Shown here one piece after another: positions 1 to 7,313 of a stretch of 20,037 nt of DNA (position 1 is its first letter; each line of letters starts with the position of its first letter). The notes beneath the pieces are model-generated. The model had not been told where the DNA came from. It searched no databases and worked only from the letters and a program-made list of their open reading frames with translations. The stretch is from VMCP01 sp965655465. GTDB lineage: Bacteria; Bacteroidota; Bacteroidia; NS11-12g; UBA955. The position numbers and the translations under genes are program-made. The stretch lies in contig CBFHGY010000037.1 in assembly GCA_965655465.1 (NCBI GenBank), positions 1-20,037 on the forward strand, read 5' to 3'.

Positions 1-1512
1 CAAGCAAGAGGTTACCGAGCAACCATCCAGAAATTTGACCCTTACATCAACGTAGATCCGGGTACCTTGAACCCCTACGAACATGGAGAATGTTATGTGA
101 CCGAAGACGGTGCTGAAACCGACTTAGATTTAGGTCACTACGAGCGTTTTTTAAATGTCCCCACTAGTCAGGCCAATAACGTTACCACCGGTCGCGTTTA
201 CCAAACCGTAATTCAAAATGAACGTAAGGGTGCCTATTTGGGTAAAACCGTTCAAGTAATTCCACATATTACCGACGAGATTAAGCGTCGAATGAAAGTG
301 CTTGGAGAATCCGGTGAATTTGACATTGTAATTACCGAAATTGGAGGAACTGTGGGCGATATTGAATCCCTTCCCTATGTAGAATCCATGCGTCAATTAA
401 TATGGGAAGAAGGAGAAGGAAACTCTATCGTGGTTCATTTAACCCTTATCCCCTATTTAAAAGCAGCCGGTGAGTTGAAAACCAAACCCACCCAGCACTC
501 GGTTAAAAACCTCCTAGAATTAGGCATCCAACCCGATGTTTTGGTTTGTAGAACCGAACATCCGCTTTCAAACGACATCAAACGCAAATTAGCCCTATTC
601 TGTAATGTTCAGGGCAATGCAGTAATTGAAGCTCGCGATATGTCGACCATTTACGAAGTTCCCTTGGCTATGTTGAAAGAGAAATTAGATAAGGTGGTGC
701 TGGCGAAATTAAAATTAAAATCATCTACTGAGCCAGAATTAACCCAATGGAAAGATTTCTTATTCCGCATCGAACATCCTAAAAGTACCGTAAAAATTGC
801 TTTGGTTGGTAAATACGTTGAATTACCAGATGCCTATAAATCTATAAATGAGGCGTTTATACATGCCGGTGCAAGTAATGAATGTGAAGTTCAAGTAACT
901 TACATTCATAGTGAACACATAAATTCAGAGAATGTGGCCAAAAAATTGGCAGGTTTCGACGGTGTTTTAGTAGCACCTGGTTTCGGTCCAAGAGGAATCG
1001 AAGGAAAATTAGACGCCATTAAATACGTTCGGGAAAACAACATTCCATTCTTTGGAATTTGCCTTGGAATGCAAAGTTGCGTTATAGAATTCGCGCGAAA
1101 TGTGGCTGGATTAACCGGCGCTCACAGCTCCGAAATGGACGCCGAAACTCCGTATCCGGTTATTGATTTGATGGAAGCTCAGAAAGAGGTTACCGATAAA
1201 GGGGGAACCATGCGTTTGGGCGCTTACGATTGTTCTATAGAAAAAGGCTCTGCTGCCGCTAAGGCTTATGGGAAAACTAAAATTAGCGAACGCCACAGGC
1301 ACCGTTATGAGTTTAACAATGCCTACAAAAATCAAATTGAAGACGCTGGCATGAAAATCACTGGTACCAATCCTCTAACTGGGTTAGCTGAAATCGTGGA
1401 AATTCCAGAACATAAATGGTTTGTAGGGGTGCAATTCCACCCAGAATTAAAAAGTACCGTTGAAAATCCGCATCCATTATTTGTGGCATTTATTGCGGCT
1501 GCATTAAAATAA
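1..1512 (+). CDS. pyrG: CTP synthase (5' end outside window)
   Basis: Makes CTP from UTP, ATP and glutamine in the cytoplasm, the last step of de novo pyrimidine nucleotide synthesis. The reading frame is open from base 1 and starts with RGYRATIQKFDPYINVDPGT, a conserved stretch of the N-terminal amidoligase domain, so only roughly the first 30 residues are missing. The TTG at 67 is an internal codon, not the start. A second conserved block, HGECYVTEDGAETDLDLGHY, follows. The C-terminal class I glutamine amidotransferase domain has its nucleophile in GICLGMQ (Cys codon 1060-1062) and the His/Glu pair in VQFHPE (codons 1438-1440 and 1444-1446). The 503 codons present plus the missing part match the usual length of about 535-545. 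An intrinsic terminator follows. Identification is secure. Confidence 0.97.
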   Translation, partial: QARGYRATIQKFDPYINVDPGTLNPYEHGECYVTEDGAETDLDLGHYERFLNVPTSQANNVTTGRVYQTVIQNERKGAYLGKTVQVIPHITDEIKRRMKVLGESGEFDIVITEIGGTVGDIESLPYVESMRQLIWEEGEGNSIVVHLTLIPYLKAAGELKTKPTQHSVKNLLELGIQPDVLVCRTEHPLSNDIKRKLALFCNVQGNAVIEARDMSTIYEVPLAMLKEKLDKVVLAKLKLKSSTEPELTQWKDFLFRIEHPKSTVKIALVGKYVELPDAYKSINEAFIHAGASNECEVQVTYIHSEHINSENVAKKLAGFDGVLVAPGFGPRGIEGKLDAIKYVRENNIPFFGICLGMQSCVIEFARNVAGLTGAHSSEMDAETPYPVIDLMEAQKEVTDKGGTMRLGAYDCSIEKGSAAAKAYGKTKISERHRHRYEFNNAYKNQIEDAGMKITGTNPLTGLAEIVEIPEHKWFVGVQFHPELKSTVENPHPLFVAFIAAALK

Positions 1513-1536
1513 CCTATTTATTTTTTAAGAGTACTT

Positions 1537-1577
1537 AATAACGCTTTCCTCGTTCTTGATTGGAAAGCGTTATTTTT
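1537..1577 (+). terminator. Intrinsic terminator after pyrG
   Basis: A perfect 13-bp stem, AATAACGCTTTCC (1537-1549) against GGAAAGCGTTATT (1562-1574), encloses a 12-nt loop. The descending arm runs into a T tract (1573-1577). It lies 24 nt after the pyrG stop and ends only 4 nt before the ATG of the next gene (1582), so that gene cannot carry a normal leader of its own if this hairpin terminates transcription. Confidence 0.7.
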
Positions 1578-1581
1578 GAAC

Positions 1582-2787
1582 ATGTTTTCTAGAATATTGG
1601 GAATTATTGTTGCTGCGCTATTTTTTAGTTTCGGCTGTAAATCCATTTCCCCCAAAACAAGTAATGGCATTAATGCTGAACGCATAACCAATACGTATGA
1701 GCACAAAACAGACAAACCGATAGACGACCTATATTCAAATCACCAAATAACGGTTCAAAAACCTGATTTATCCATTGAAAATCCTGCTAAAAGTATAATA
1801 GAACCTTTAAGTGCGGGTCATTTTGAAACCATTCGAATCGCGTTTTATAATCTTGAGAATTTATTCGATACCATCGACGGTCCAAACGACGATGCCGAAT
1901 ATTTGCCTCAAGGCAATAAGAAATGGGACTCTGAGAAATATCAAAATAAATTGCGCAATATGGCCCGCGTTATTGATTCCTTACAACCTCATATTTTAGG
2001 GGTTTGTGAAGTAGAAAATCTGAGCGCCCTTAAAGATTTGAAAGCACATAGCACCTGGCTCTCTTTAGCGTATGCCAATATTGTTCATCAAGAATCTCCA
2101 GACAAAAGAGGTATCGACGTTGCTTTATTTTATACCCCAGAATGGGCCTTCTACGGCGGAAGTGGCGTTCATTTGAAAAACGGATCCGACAAAGATGTAG
2201 CTGCTGGTGAACTTATAGAAGTTTCAACCGGAAATCCAGAGAAACCCACCCGTGGCATTTTACATGCGACTTTTCGCAGGTACGACCAGCAATTTACTGT
2301 TTTTGTGAATCACTGGCCCAGCAGAAGCGGCGGCGAAATTGCAACCCGAACCTTGCGTTTTAACGCCGCCAAAACATTAAAATCCTACCTTAACAATCAT
2401 CCCGAGATTACCCATTGGGTAGCAATGGGTGACTTTAATGACAACCCAGAAGACAGCAGTTTACGGTATGTTTTAGGCGCTGGAGGCCCCGAAGAAAGTG
2501 CGGTAAATCTGGCTTATGAATTGCGTAAATTGAAACCTGAATGCGGAACTGGTTTATACCGCGGCAAATGGGATATGTTCGATCAAATCATTTTAAGCCG
2601 CTCCCTATACCATTTAGGTCCCAACGCGCCAATTCCATCAATTGAAATCTATAAACGCGATTGGCTGTTACAATCAGAAGGCAAGTATCAAGGTTCCCCT
2701 TTTAGAACTTTCGGTGGGAAGACCTATTTAAATGGCTATTCCGACCATTTACCGGTACAAACAAACCTTTATATTCTAACTCCTTGA
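1582..2787 (+). CDS. Endonuclease/exonuclease/phosphatase-family lipoprotein
   Basis: A 401-residue member of the metal-dependent endonuclease/exonuclease/phosphatase (DNase I-like) fold family, probably a lipid-anchored phosphodiesterase or nuclease; the substrate cannot be told. Family motifs appear in order: FYNLENLFD (N90, E92), GVCEVEN (E143), VNHWPSR (N243, H244), MGDFNDNP (D284, N286) and GYSDHLPV (D388, H389), so the catalytic set looks complete. The N-terminus MFSRILGIIVAALFFSFGC is a short hydrophobic segment ending at Cys19, read here as a lipoprotein signal, though the Phe at -2 makes the lipobox poor. The ATG at 1582 is preferred to the TTG two codons earlier. Residues 20-80 look like an unstructured linker. 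The start lies immediately after the pyrG terminator hairpin. The family is clear; function and surface location are inferred. Confidence 0.85.
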   Translation: MFSRILGIIVAALFFSFGCKSISPKTSNGINAERITNTYEHKTDKPIDDLYSNHQITVQKPDLSIENPAKSIIEPLSAGHFETIRIAFYNLENLFDTIDGPNDDAEYLPQGNKKWDSEKYQNKLRNMARVIDSLQPHILGVCEVENLSALKDLKAHSTWLSLAYANIVHQESPDKRGIDVALFYTPEWAFYGGSGVHLKNGSDKDVAAGELIEVSTGNPEKPTRGILHATFRRYDQQFTVFVNHWPSRSGGEIATRTLRFNAAKTLKSYLNNHPEITHWVAMGDFNDNPEDSSLRYVLGAGGPEESAVNLAYELRKLKPECGTGLYRGKWDMFDQIILSRSLYHLGPNAPIPSIEIYKRDWLLQSEGKYQGSPFRTFGGKTYLNGYSDHLPVQTNLYILTP

Positions 2788-2797
2788 TACGCAAGCA

Positions 2798-2830
2798 TTG
2801 CTGAGAAATCCCTGAACATCTGTATTTTCG
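2798..2830 (+). promoter_or_regulatory. Putative promoter of the TM2-AAA+ gene
   Basis: TTG (2798-2800), a 22-nt spacer and TATTTTCG (2823-2830) resemble the Bacteroidota promoter (TTG, 17-23 nt, TAnnTTTG) with one mismatch in the -7 box. The start codon is 27 nt downstream. The same TATTTTCG octamer with a TTG 21 nt upstream precedes the gene at 10048. Confidence 0.4.
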
Positions 2831-2857
2831 GATTTATAGATATTAATAAATCAATTT

Positions 2858-4603
2858 ATGAAAAATAAAAATACGGCAACTCTTTTGGCCATTTTTACGG
2901 GGATAATTGGAGGACATCGATTTTATTTAGGCCAATTTGGATTGGGGATGTTGTATTTAGTTTCATCATGGACCTTTGTGCCTTTATTCTTAGGGATTTT
3001 AGATGCCTTGGTATTTTTATTTGGATCGGAGGAACGTTTTGATGAGAAGTACAATTCAAATGAGTCTCCAAGAAACGCAAACGGTTCCAACGAAATACAA
3101 GCGGAAGTGCATATGCCAAGCGCTAAGCGAGGCAGGGGAAAATTAAGTCCTGTTTTTATTGGCCTTTTGGAGGAAGTTGCAGATGAAGCCGCAAAACTGT
3201 TAAATAATTTGGCGATAGATAAGGCATTATTAGAACGCTTAGAATCTGTGCAAACAGATGAACCTAACACGTCTAAAAAAGAATTGATACGCATTTTCAT
3301 GGTGAACGACATGGTACAAATTGTGCGTAAAATAAAAGGCGGGGTGAAACGACAGGGGGATGTACAAATCTTTGGTGGATTTTTGGCCATTCAAACCATT
3401 TTACCCGGACAAAAGGAACGTTTTATTGAACATCCATTTAGTGATTTAGAAATTTACCTTTATAAAACCCATTTTTTGCAAAGGCCTATTGATATTTTGT
3501 GGGACCTGAAAAATCCAATGAGCATTGATTATTCGGTAGGTGACCGTCCGCAGAAAAAGGCTAAAAGCGATTTAAGTTTACCTCCACTATTACAGTTAAT
3601 GCGTTCTGATTTATTAGTTCCATATGCTACGATGTTACATCGATTTGCATTGATTTTATGTAAACACGATATCGATGTCACCGCCAAAGAAGAAGCCCTT
3701 TTGAAAGAGATATACGAAGAAACGCATAATCCCATTGCCGATTTTGGAACTGCCAACGAAGGCAATATTAAAAAAACCGACATCAATGAATCCAAAAGTT
3801 TAGAACAAGCTTTAGAAGAATTGCATGCATTAATCGGACTCACCGATGTAAAGAACGAAATACAAACTTTAGTCAATTTCGTAAAAATTCAACAACAACG
3901 CAAACAGGAAGGGCTTAAATCGAGCAGTATTTCTTATCACATTGTTTTTACCGGAAACCCAGGAACAGGAAAAACTACGGTTGCGCGATTACTAGCGCAG
4001 ATTTATAAGGAATTGGGATTGATTGAAAAAGGGCATTTGGTAGAAACCGATCGTTCAGGGATGATTGCAGAGTTCTCCGGACAAACTGCGGTTAAGGTAA
4101 ATAAAGTAGTAGACGAAGCCTTAGATGGAGTCTTATTCATTGATGAAGCTTACGCCTTAGTCGGACAAAATAAAGACGATTACGGTAAAGAAGCGGTGGC
4201 CACCTTAATTAAACGCATGGAAGACGATCGCAAACGATTGATTGTAATTCTTGCCGGCTATTCCAAGGAAATGGAAACGTTTATGGAAACCAATCCGGGA
4301 TTTAAATCGCGAATTAATAGGTATATCGATTTTAAAGATTACGGGGCAGATGAGATGTTAGCCATTTTCAAATTATTCTTGAAGCAGTCGCAATACAAAC
4401 TGTCTGCTGCCGCCTCTTTGAAGGCTGAAGAATTATTTACTTCGGCTTACGAAAAGCGAGATAAAAGTTTTGGAAACGGTCGATTTGTGCGCAATATTTT
4501 TGAGAAAACATTAGAAAATCAAGCCAATAGATTGGCATTGCTTACGGATATTGATCGCAAAACATTGATTCAAATCGAGGAAGTAGACATCGAAGTGGAG
4601 TAA
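2858..4603 (+). CDS. TM2 domain-AAA+ (CbbX/CfxQ-like) fusion ATPase
   Basis: A 581-residue membrane-attached AAA+ ATPase, not assignable to a named protein. Residues about 5-57 form a TM2 domain: two hydrophobic helices with the GGHRFYLG signature between them. Residues about 60-95 are a polar linker. The central region (about 95-300) is mostly helical; its end, around SLPPLLQLMRSDLLVPYA and KHDIDVTAKEEALLKEIYEE, recalls TerB-like acidic helical domains, but that is only a resemblance. The C-terminal ATPase (about 320-560) is of the CbbX/CfxQ type, also seen in EccA and SpoVK. It shows Walker A GNPGTGKT (366-373), Walker B VLFIDEAYAL (D429, E430) and a probable arginine finger in FKSRINRY (R485). 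All ATPase residues look intact, so it should hydrolyse ATP and remodel a partner near the inner membrane; no partner is evident. It has its own likely promoter and converges on guaB. It is not a Rubisco activase: no Calvin-cycle gene is nearby. Confidence 0.85.
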   Translation: MKNKNTATLLAIFTGIIGGHRFYLGQFGLGMLYLVSSWTFVPLFLGILDALVFLFGSEERFDEKYNSNESPRNANGSNEIQAEVHMPSAKRGRGKLSPVFIGLLEEVADEAAKLLNNLAIDKALLERLESVQTDEPNTSKKELIRIFMVNDMVQIVRKIKGGVKRQGDVQIFGGFLAIQTILPGQKERFIEHPFSDLEIYLYKTHFLQRPIDILWDLKNPMSIDYSVGDRPQKKAKSDLSLPPLLQLMRSDLLVPYATMLHRFALILCKHDIDVTAKEEALLKEIYEETHNPIADFGTANEGNIKKTDINESKSLEQALEELHALIGLTDVKNEIQTLVNFVKIQQQRKQEGLKSSSISYHIVFTGNPGTGKTTVARLLAQIYKELGLIEKGHLVETDRSGMIAEFSGQTAVKVNKVVDEALDGVLFIDEAYALVGQNKDDYGKEAVATLIKRMEDDRKRLIVILAGYSKEMETFMETNPGFKSRINRYIDFKDYGADEMLAIFKLFLKQSQYKLSAAASLKAEELFTSAYEKRDKSFGNGRFVRNIFEKTLENQANRLALLTDIDRKTLIQIEEVDIEVE

Positions 4604-4633
4604 TTACAAACAGCTAAATGTTGTTTCTGTAAT
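4603..4633. terminator. Weak hairpin between convergent genes
   Basis: ATTACAAACA (4603-4612) pairs with TGTTT (4622-4626) and GTAAT (4629-4633), leaving a 2-nt bulge, in the 49-nt gap between the convergent AAA+ gene and guaB. The stem is AT-rich and lacks a clear T tract on either strand, so it is a poor candidate for a bidirectional terminator. Confidence 0.25.
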
Positions 4634-4652
4634 GTCCAAAATTGTGAGCTTA

Positions 4653-6119
4653 TTATCGGCTATAATTAGGTGCTTCCCGGGTAATGGCAATATCATGCGG
4701 ATGAGATTCTCTCATACCGGCATTGGTAATACGCACAAATCCAGATTCTTGAAGTGAATCGATAGTTGCCGCACCGCAATAACCCATTCCTGCTTTTATA
4801 CCACCTAACAATTGATAAATCACCTCTGATAAATGTCCTTTGTAAGGAACATTCCCTACAATTCCTTCAGGCACCAATTTCGCAACTTCATCTTCTGCAT
4901 CTTGAAAATATCGGTCTTTCGAACCTTCTTTCATGGCTTCGATGGAACCCATTCCACGGTATGATTTCACCTTACGACCATCGAAAAAGGTGGTTTCTCC
5001 TGGTGATTCTTCCGTACCGGCAAATAATCCACCGGCCATAATGGTATTTGCCCCTGCAACCAATGCTTTAACGATATCTCCGCTATACCGGATACCTCCA
5101 TCAGCAATAACCGGCACTCCGGTGCCCTTTAAGGCTTGAACCGCTTCCAATACAGCAGTAAGTTGTGGCATACCGATTCCAGCTATAATGCGAGTCGTGC
5201 AAATCGAACCAGGACCAACTCCTACTTTAACCGCATCGGCACCCGCATCAGCAAGGGCCTTCGCTGCCGCACCAGTAGCAATATTTCCTGCAATAATTTG
5301 AAGATCGGGAAATGTCTGCTTTACTTTAGATACCATATCCAGAACGCCTTGAGAATGTCCGTGTGCAGTATCAATAGCAATTACGTCTACTCCAACAGCC
5401 ACCAAAGCCGCAACACGCTCTAGCGTATCGGCGGTTACACCTACCGCAGCACCTGCTAACAAACGACCATGAGTATCCTTTACGGCACGCGGGTAGTTTT
5501 TTACTTTTTGGATATCTTTAAAGGTGATTAATCCTTGTAAAATATTATTGGAATCTACGATAGGAAGCTTCTCGATTTTATGCTTTTCTAATATCTCTTG
5601 AGCGCCTGCTAAATTTGTGCCGTATGCCGCTGTTATGAGATTTTGGGTGGTCATTACCGCACCAACTTCTTTATTGAGGTCTTTTTCGAACCTTAGATCT
5701 CTATTGGTAATAATTCCAACTAATTTATTTTCGGTGTCTACCACAGGAATTCCACCAATTTTGTGTTCGCGCATCAAGGAAACCGCTTCCCCTAATGTAG
5801 CGTGTGGCGCTAACGTAATAGGGTCAAGAATCATCCCACTTTCGGAACGTTTCACCTTTTTCACTTCTTCCGCCTGACGGGCAATAGACATATTCTTATG
5901 AATGATGCCAATTCCTCCTTCTCTTGCCATTGCAATCGCCAATTTGCTTTCGGTAACGGTATCCATTGCTGCAGCAACAATTGGGGTATTCAGGAATAAA
6001 TTCTTGGTAAATTTGGTACGTGTATCAACATCGCGTGGTAATACTTGAGAATAACGCGGAACGACTAATACGTCGTCGAAAGTAAGTCCTTCTAATAAAA
6101 TTTTGTTGGAATATGACAT
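4653..6119 (-). CDS. guaB: Inosine-5'-monophosphate dehydrogenase
   Basis: Oxidises IMP to XMP with NAD+, the committed step toward guanine nucleotides, in the cytoplasm. The 488 residues match the usual bacterial length. The order is typical: an N-terminal barrel segment (LTFDDVLVVPRYS, AAAMDTVTE), two CBS domains inserted at about residues 95-205, then the rest of the TIM barrel. That part carries the IMP loop GPGSICTTR with catalytic Cys307, the segment VIADGGIRYSGDIVKAL and the flap region around YFQDAEDEVAKLVPEG. The ATG at 6119 begins MSYSNKILLEGLTFDD, as in relatives. It is divergent from the OsmC-family gene, with an exact -7 box at 6159-6166 and an inverted repeat directly before the start. 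Identification is secure. Confidence 0.98.
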   Translation of the reverse strand: MSYSNKILLEGLTFDDVLVVPRYSQVLPRDVDTRTKFTKNLFLNTPIVAAAMDTVTESKLAIAMAREGGIGIIHKNMSIARQAEEVKKVKRSESGMILDPITLAPHATLGEAVSLMREHKIGGIPVVDTENKLVGIITNRDLRFEKDLNKEVGAVMTTQNLITAAYGTNLAGAQEILEKHKIEKLPIVDSNNILQGLITFKDIQKVKNYPRAVKDTHGRLLAGAAVGVTADTLERVAALVAVGVDVIAIDTAHGHSQGVLDMVSKVKQTFPDLQIIAGNIATGAAAKALADAGADAVKVGVGPGSICTTRIIAGIGMPQLTAVLEAVQALKGTGVPVIADGGIRYSGDIVKALVAGANTIMAGGLFAGTEESPGETTFFDGRKVKSYRGMGSIEAMKEGSKDRYFQDAEDEVAKLVPEGIVGNVPYKGHLSEVIYQLLGGIKAGMGYCGAATIDSLQESGFVRITNAGMRESHPHDIAITREAPNYSR

Positions 6120-6120
6120 G

Positions 6121-6154
6121 GCAAATAACAGGTATAAGAGGTGTGGTTATTTGC
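6121..6154 (-). promoter_or_regulatory. guaB: 9-bp inverted repeat in the guaB leader, next to the start codon
   Basis: GCAAATAAC and its exact reverse complement GTTATTTGC (6121-6129 and 6146-6154) are separated by 16 nt. On the guaB transcript this would form a hairpin beginning about at the predicted transcription start (-7 box at 6159-6166) and ending one base before the ATG. It could hinder ribosome access or be an operator for a dimeric regulator. The repeat is seen directly; its role is inferred. Confidence 0.45.
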
Positions 6155-6158
6155 AGTG

Positions 6159-6166
6159 CAAAATTA
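6159..6166 (-). promoter_or_regulatory. guaB: guaB -7 promoter box
   Basis: TAATTTTG on the minus strand matches TAnnTTTG exactly, about 40 nt upstream of the guaB start. No TTG lies at the normal -33 distance. Confidence 0.45.
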
Positions 6167-6188
6167 GCTCTTTTTCTTGAATATTATG

Positions 6189-6196
6189 TAAATTTG
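6189..6196 (+). promoter_or_regulatory. -7 promoter box of the OsmC-family gene
   Basis: TAAATTTG matches TAnnTTTG exactly and lies 13 nt before the ATG at 6210, implying a leader of roughly 8-10 nt. There is no clear TTG at -33. It stands back to back with the guaB -7 box, 22 bp away. Confidence 0.45.
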
Positions 6197-6209
6197 AGCA
6201 AGAAAATTT

Positions 6210-6620
6210 ATGGCAAAATTCACAAGTACCTATTTAGGCGCGTTACGCTGTTCCAATATCCACGAACAAAGTGGTACCGAGATCTTTACAGATGCTCCCA
6301 TCGACAATCAAGGAAAAGGATCGGCTTTCTCGCCTACAGACTTGTGCGCATTGAGTTTAACCACCTGTATTATAACTACAATGGGGATTTATGCGAATTT
6401 AAAGCAATTTGAAATTCCTAGTATTCAAGCAAGTACCCAAAAAATCATGGGCACAACCCCCCGTCGAATTGTGAAAATCATTTCAGAAATCCATATTCAA
6501 CTTTCGGAGGAGGCCACAGAACGTCAGCGCGAAGGACTTCGACGTATTGCCCATACTTGTCCGGTTGCTAATAGTTTACATCCTGAAATCGAACAAGATG
6601 TACGCATCCATTTTACCTAA
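6210..6620 (+). CDS. OsmC/Ohr-family protein
   Basis: A 136-residue cytoplasmic protein of the OsmC fold. Known members are thiol peroxidases that reduce organic hydroperoxides. Two conserved cysteines are present: Cys53 in LSLTTCIITTMGIYA, on the central helix, and Cys117 in HTCPVANSL, the spacing expected for the peroxidatic and resolving pair. The start MAKFTSTYLGALRC, the FSPTDLCALSLTTC block and the C-terminal VRIHF strand are typical of the YhfA/OsmC-like branch more than of Ohr itself. The ATG at 6210 gives the family's usual length; a longer overlapping frame from 6113 is out of register. A role in peroxide defence is inferred from the family. Confidence 0.88.
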   Translation: MAKFTSTYLGALRCSNIHEQSGTEIFTDAPIDNQGKGSAFSPTDLCALSLTTCIITTMGIYANLKQFEIPSIQASTQKIMGTTPRRIVKIISEIHIQLSEEATERQREGLRRIAHTCPVANSLHPEIEQDVRIHFT

Positions 6621-6638
6621 ATAAATTTTATATCGACG

Positions 6639-7313
6639 TTAATTCTTGGGTAAACTTGATCCGTAACGCGGATGAATTTCTGTGCTTATTTCGGGATGTT
6701 TGAACTGTTCGATTCCTTTTTCAATCATAGAATTCAATAAATTAACATTCTGAGTTTCATCTTCTGTATTGCAATTACATACCATCCATTCAAAATACAT
6801 GGCATCTTTAGGAATCGTATGCAATTGCAACCATTCCCGAGTAATGGTATCTTGAGGTATTTTCTTATAGGCGTCAAAGTGCATATCCAAAAAGCGCGTA
6901 GATGCATTTACAAAGCCACTGCGATCCAAAAAATAACCGTTTTTTAAAGTTATTGGCGTTTTATCTATGGAGATATCCGATGGAGCTGGATAGGCATCGT
7001 ATTGAACCGATGCAAAATCATTCCCCACACCAATTGACTTCATAGTGGTTCTAACAGGAACATGTTGTGCCATCTCCGCTGGCTCAATTTTGAAAATCAC
7101 CAATACGGGTTTTAATGGTTTTGAATTTAACGAAGGTTCTTTCGGAACGGGAATGGACACTTCTAAATTGTCTTCCATTTCGTCTATATCCATGGGTTCT
7201 CCAATCACTACAGAAAGGGGTATTTCTTGCATTTTTTTGTCATGGCCACGACGAGTACCACAACTTGAAAAAAAGCCCAAAATTCCCCCTAAAACAAAGA
7301 CTAATCGAATCAT
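6639..7313 (-). CDS. Hypothetical lipoprotein coupled to the C10 protease
   Basis: A 224-residue protein I do not recognise. It begins with a clear lipoprotein signal, MIRLVFVLGGILGFFSSC (lipobox FSSC, Cys18), then a charged linker (GTRRGHDKK) and an acidic stretch around DIDEMEDNLEVS. The C-terminal half (about 100-224) looks folded, with aromatic-rich segments such as NGYFLDRSGFVNASTRFLDM and DAMYFEWMVCNCNTEDE. The C-terminus has no T9SS sorting domain. Its ATG overlaps the stop of the upstream protease gene as ATGA (7310-7313), so the two are almost certainly co-translated. C10 proteases such as SpeB and the Bacteroides fragilis Bfp enzymes often have a cognate inhibitor gene next door, so an inhibitor or maturation partner is plausible, but no sequence similarity to Spi or Bfi is claimed. 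Confidence 0.75.
   Translation of the reverse strand: MIRLVFVLGGILGFFSSCGTRRGHDKKMQEIPLSVVIGEPMDIDEMEDNLEVSIPVPKEPSLNSKPLKPVLVIFKIEPAEMAQHVPVRTTMKSIGVGNDFASVQYDAYPAPSDISIDKTPITLKNGYFLDRSGFVNASTRFLDMHFDAYKKIPQDTITREWLQLHTIPKDAMYFEWMVCNCNTEDETQNVNLLNSMIEKGIEQFKHPEISTEIHPRYGSSLPKN

Noticed and set aside
2923..3390. Antisense open frame of 155 codons inside the TM2-AAA+ gene
   Set aside because: It lies fully opposite a well-supported gene, has no recognisable motif and shows the composition expected of an antisense shadow.
6113..6412. Open frame overlapping the guaB start and the OsmC-family gene
   Set aside because: It is out of frame with the OsmC-family gene, whose conserved cysteines and length identify the real product.
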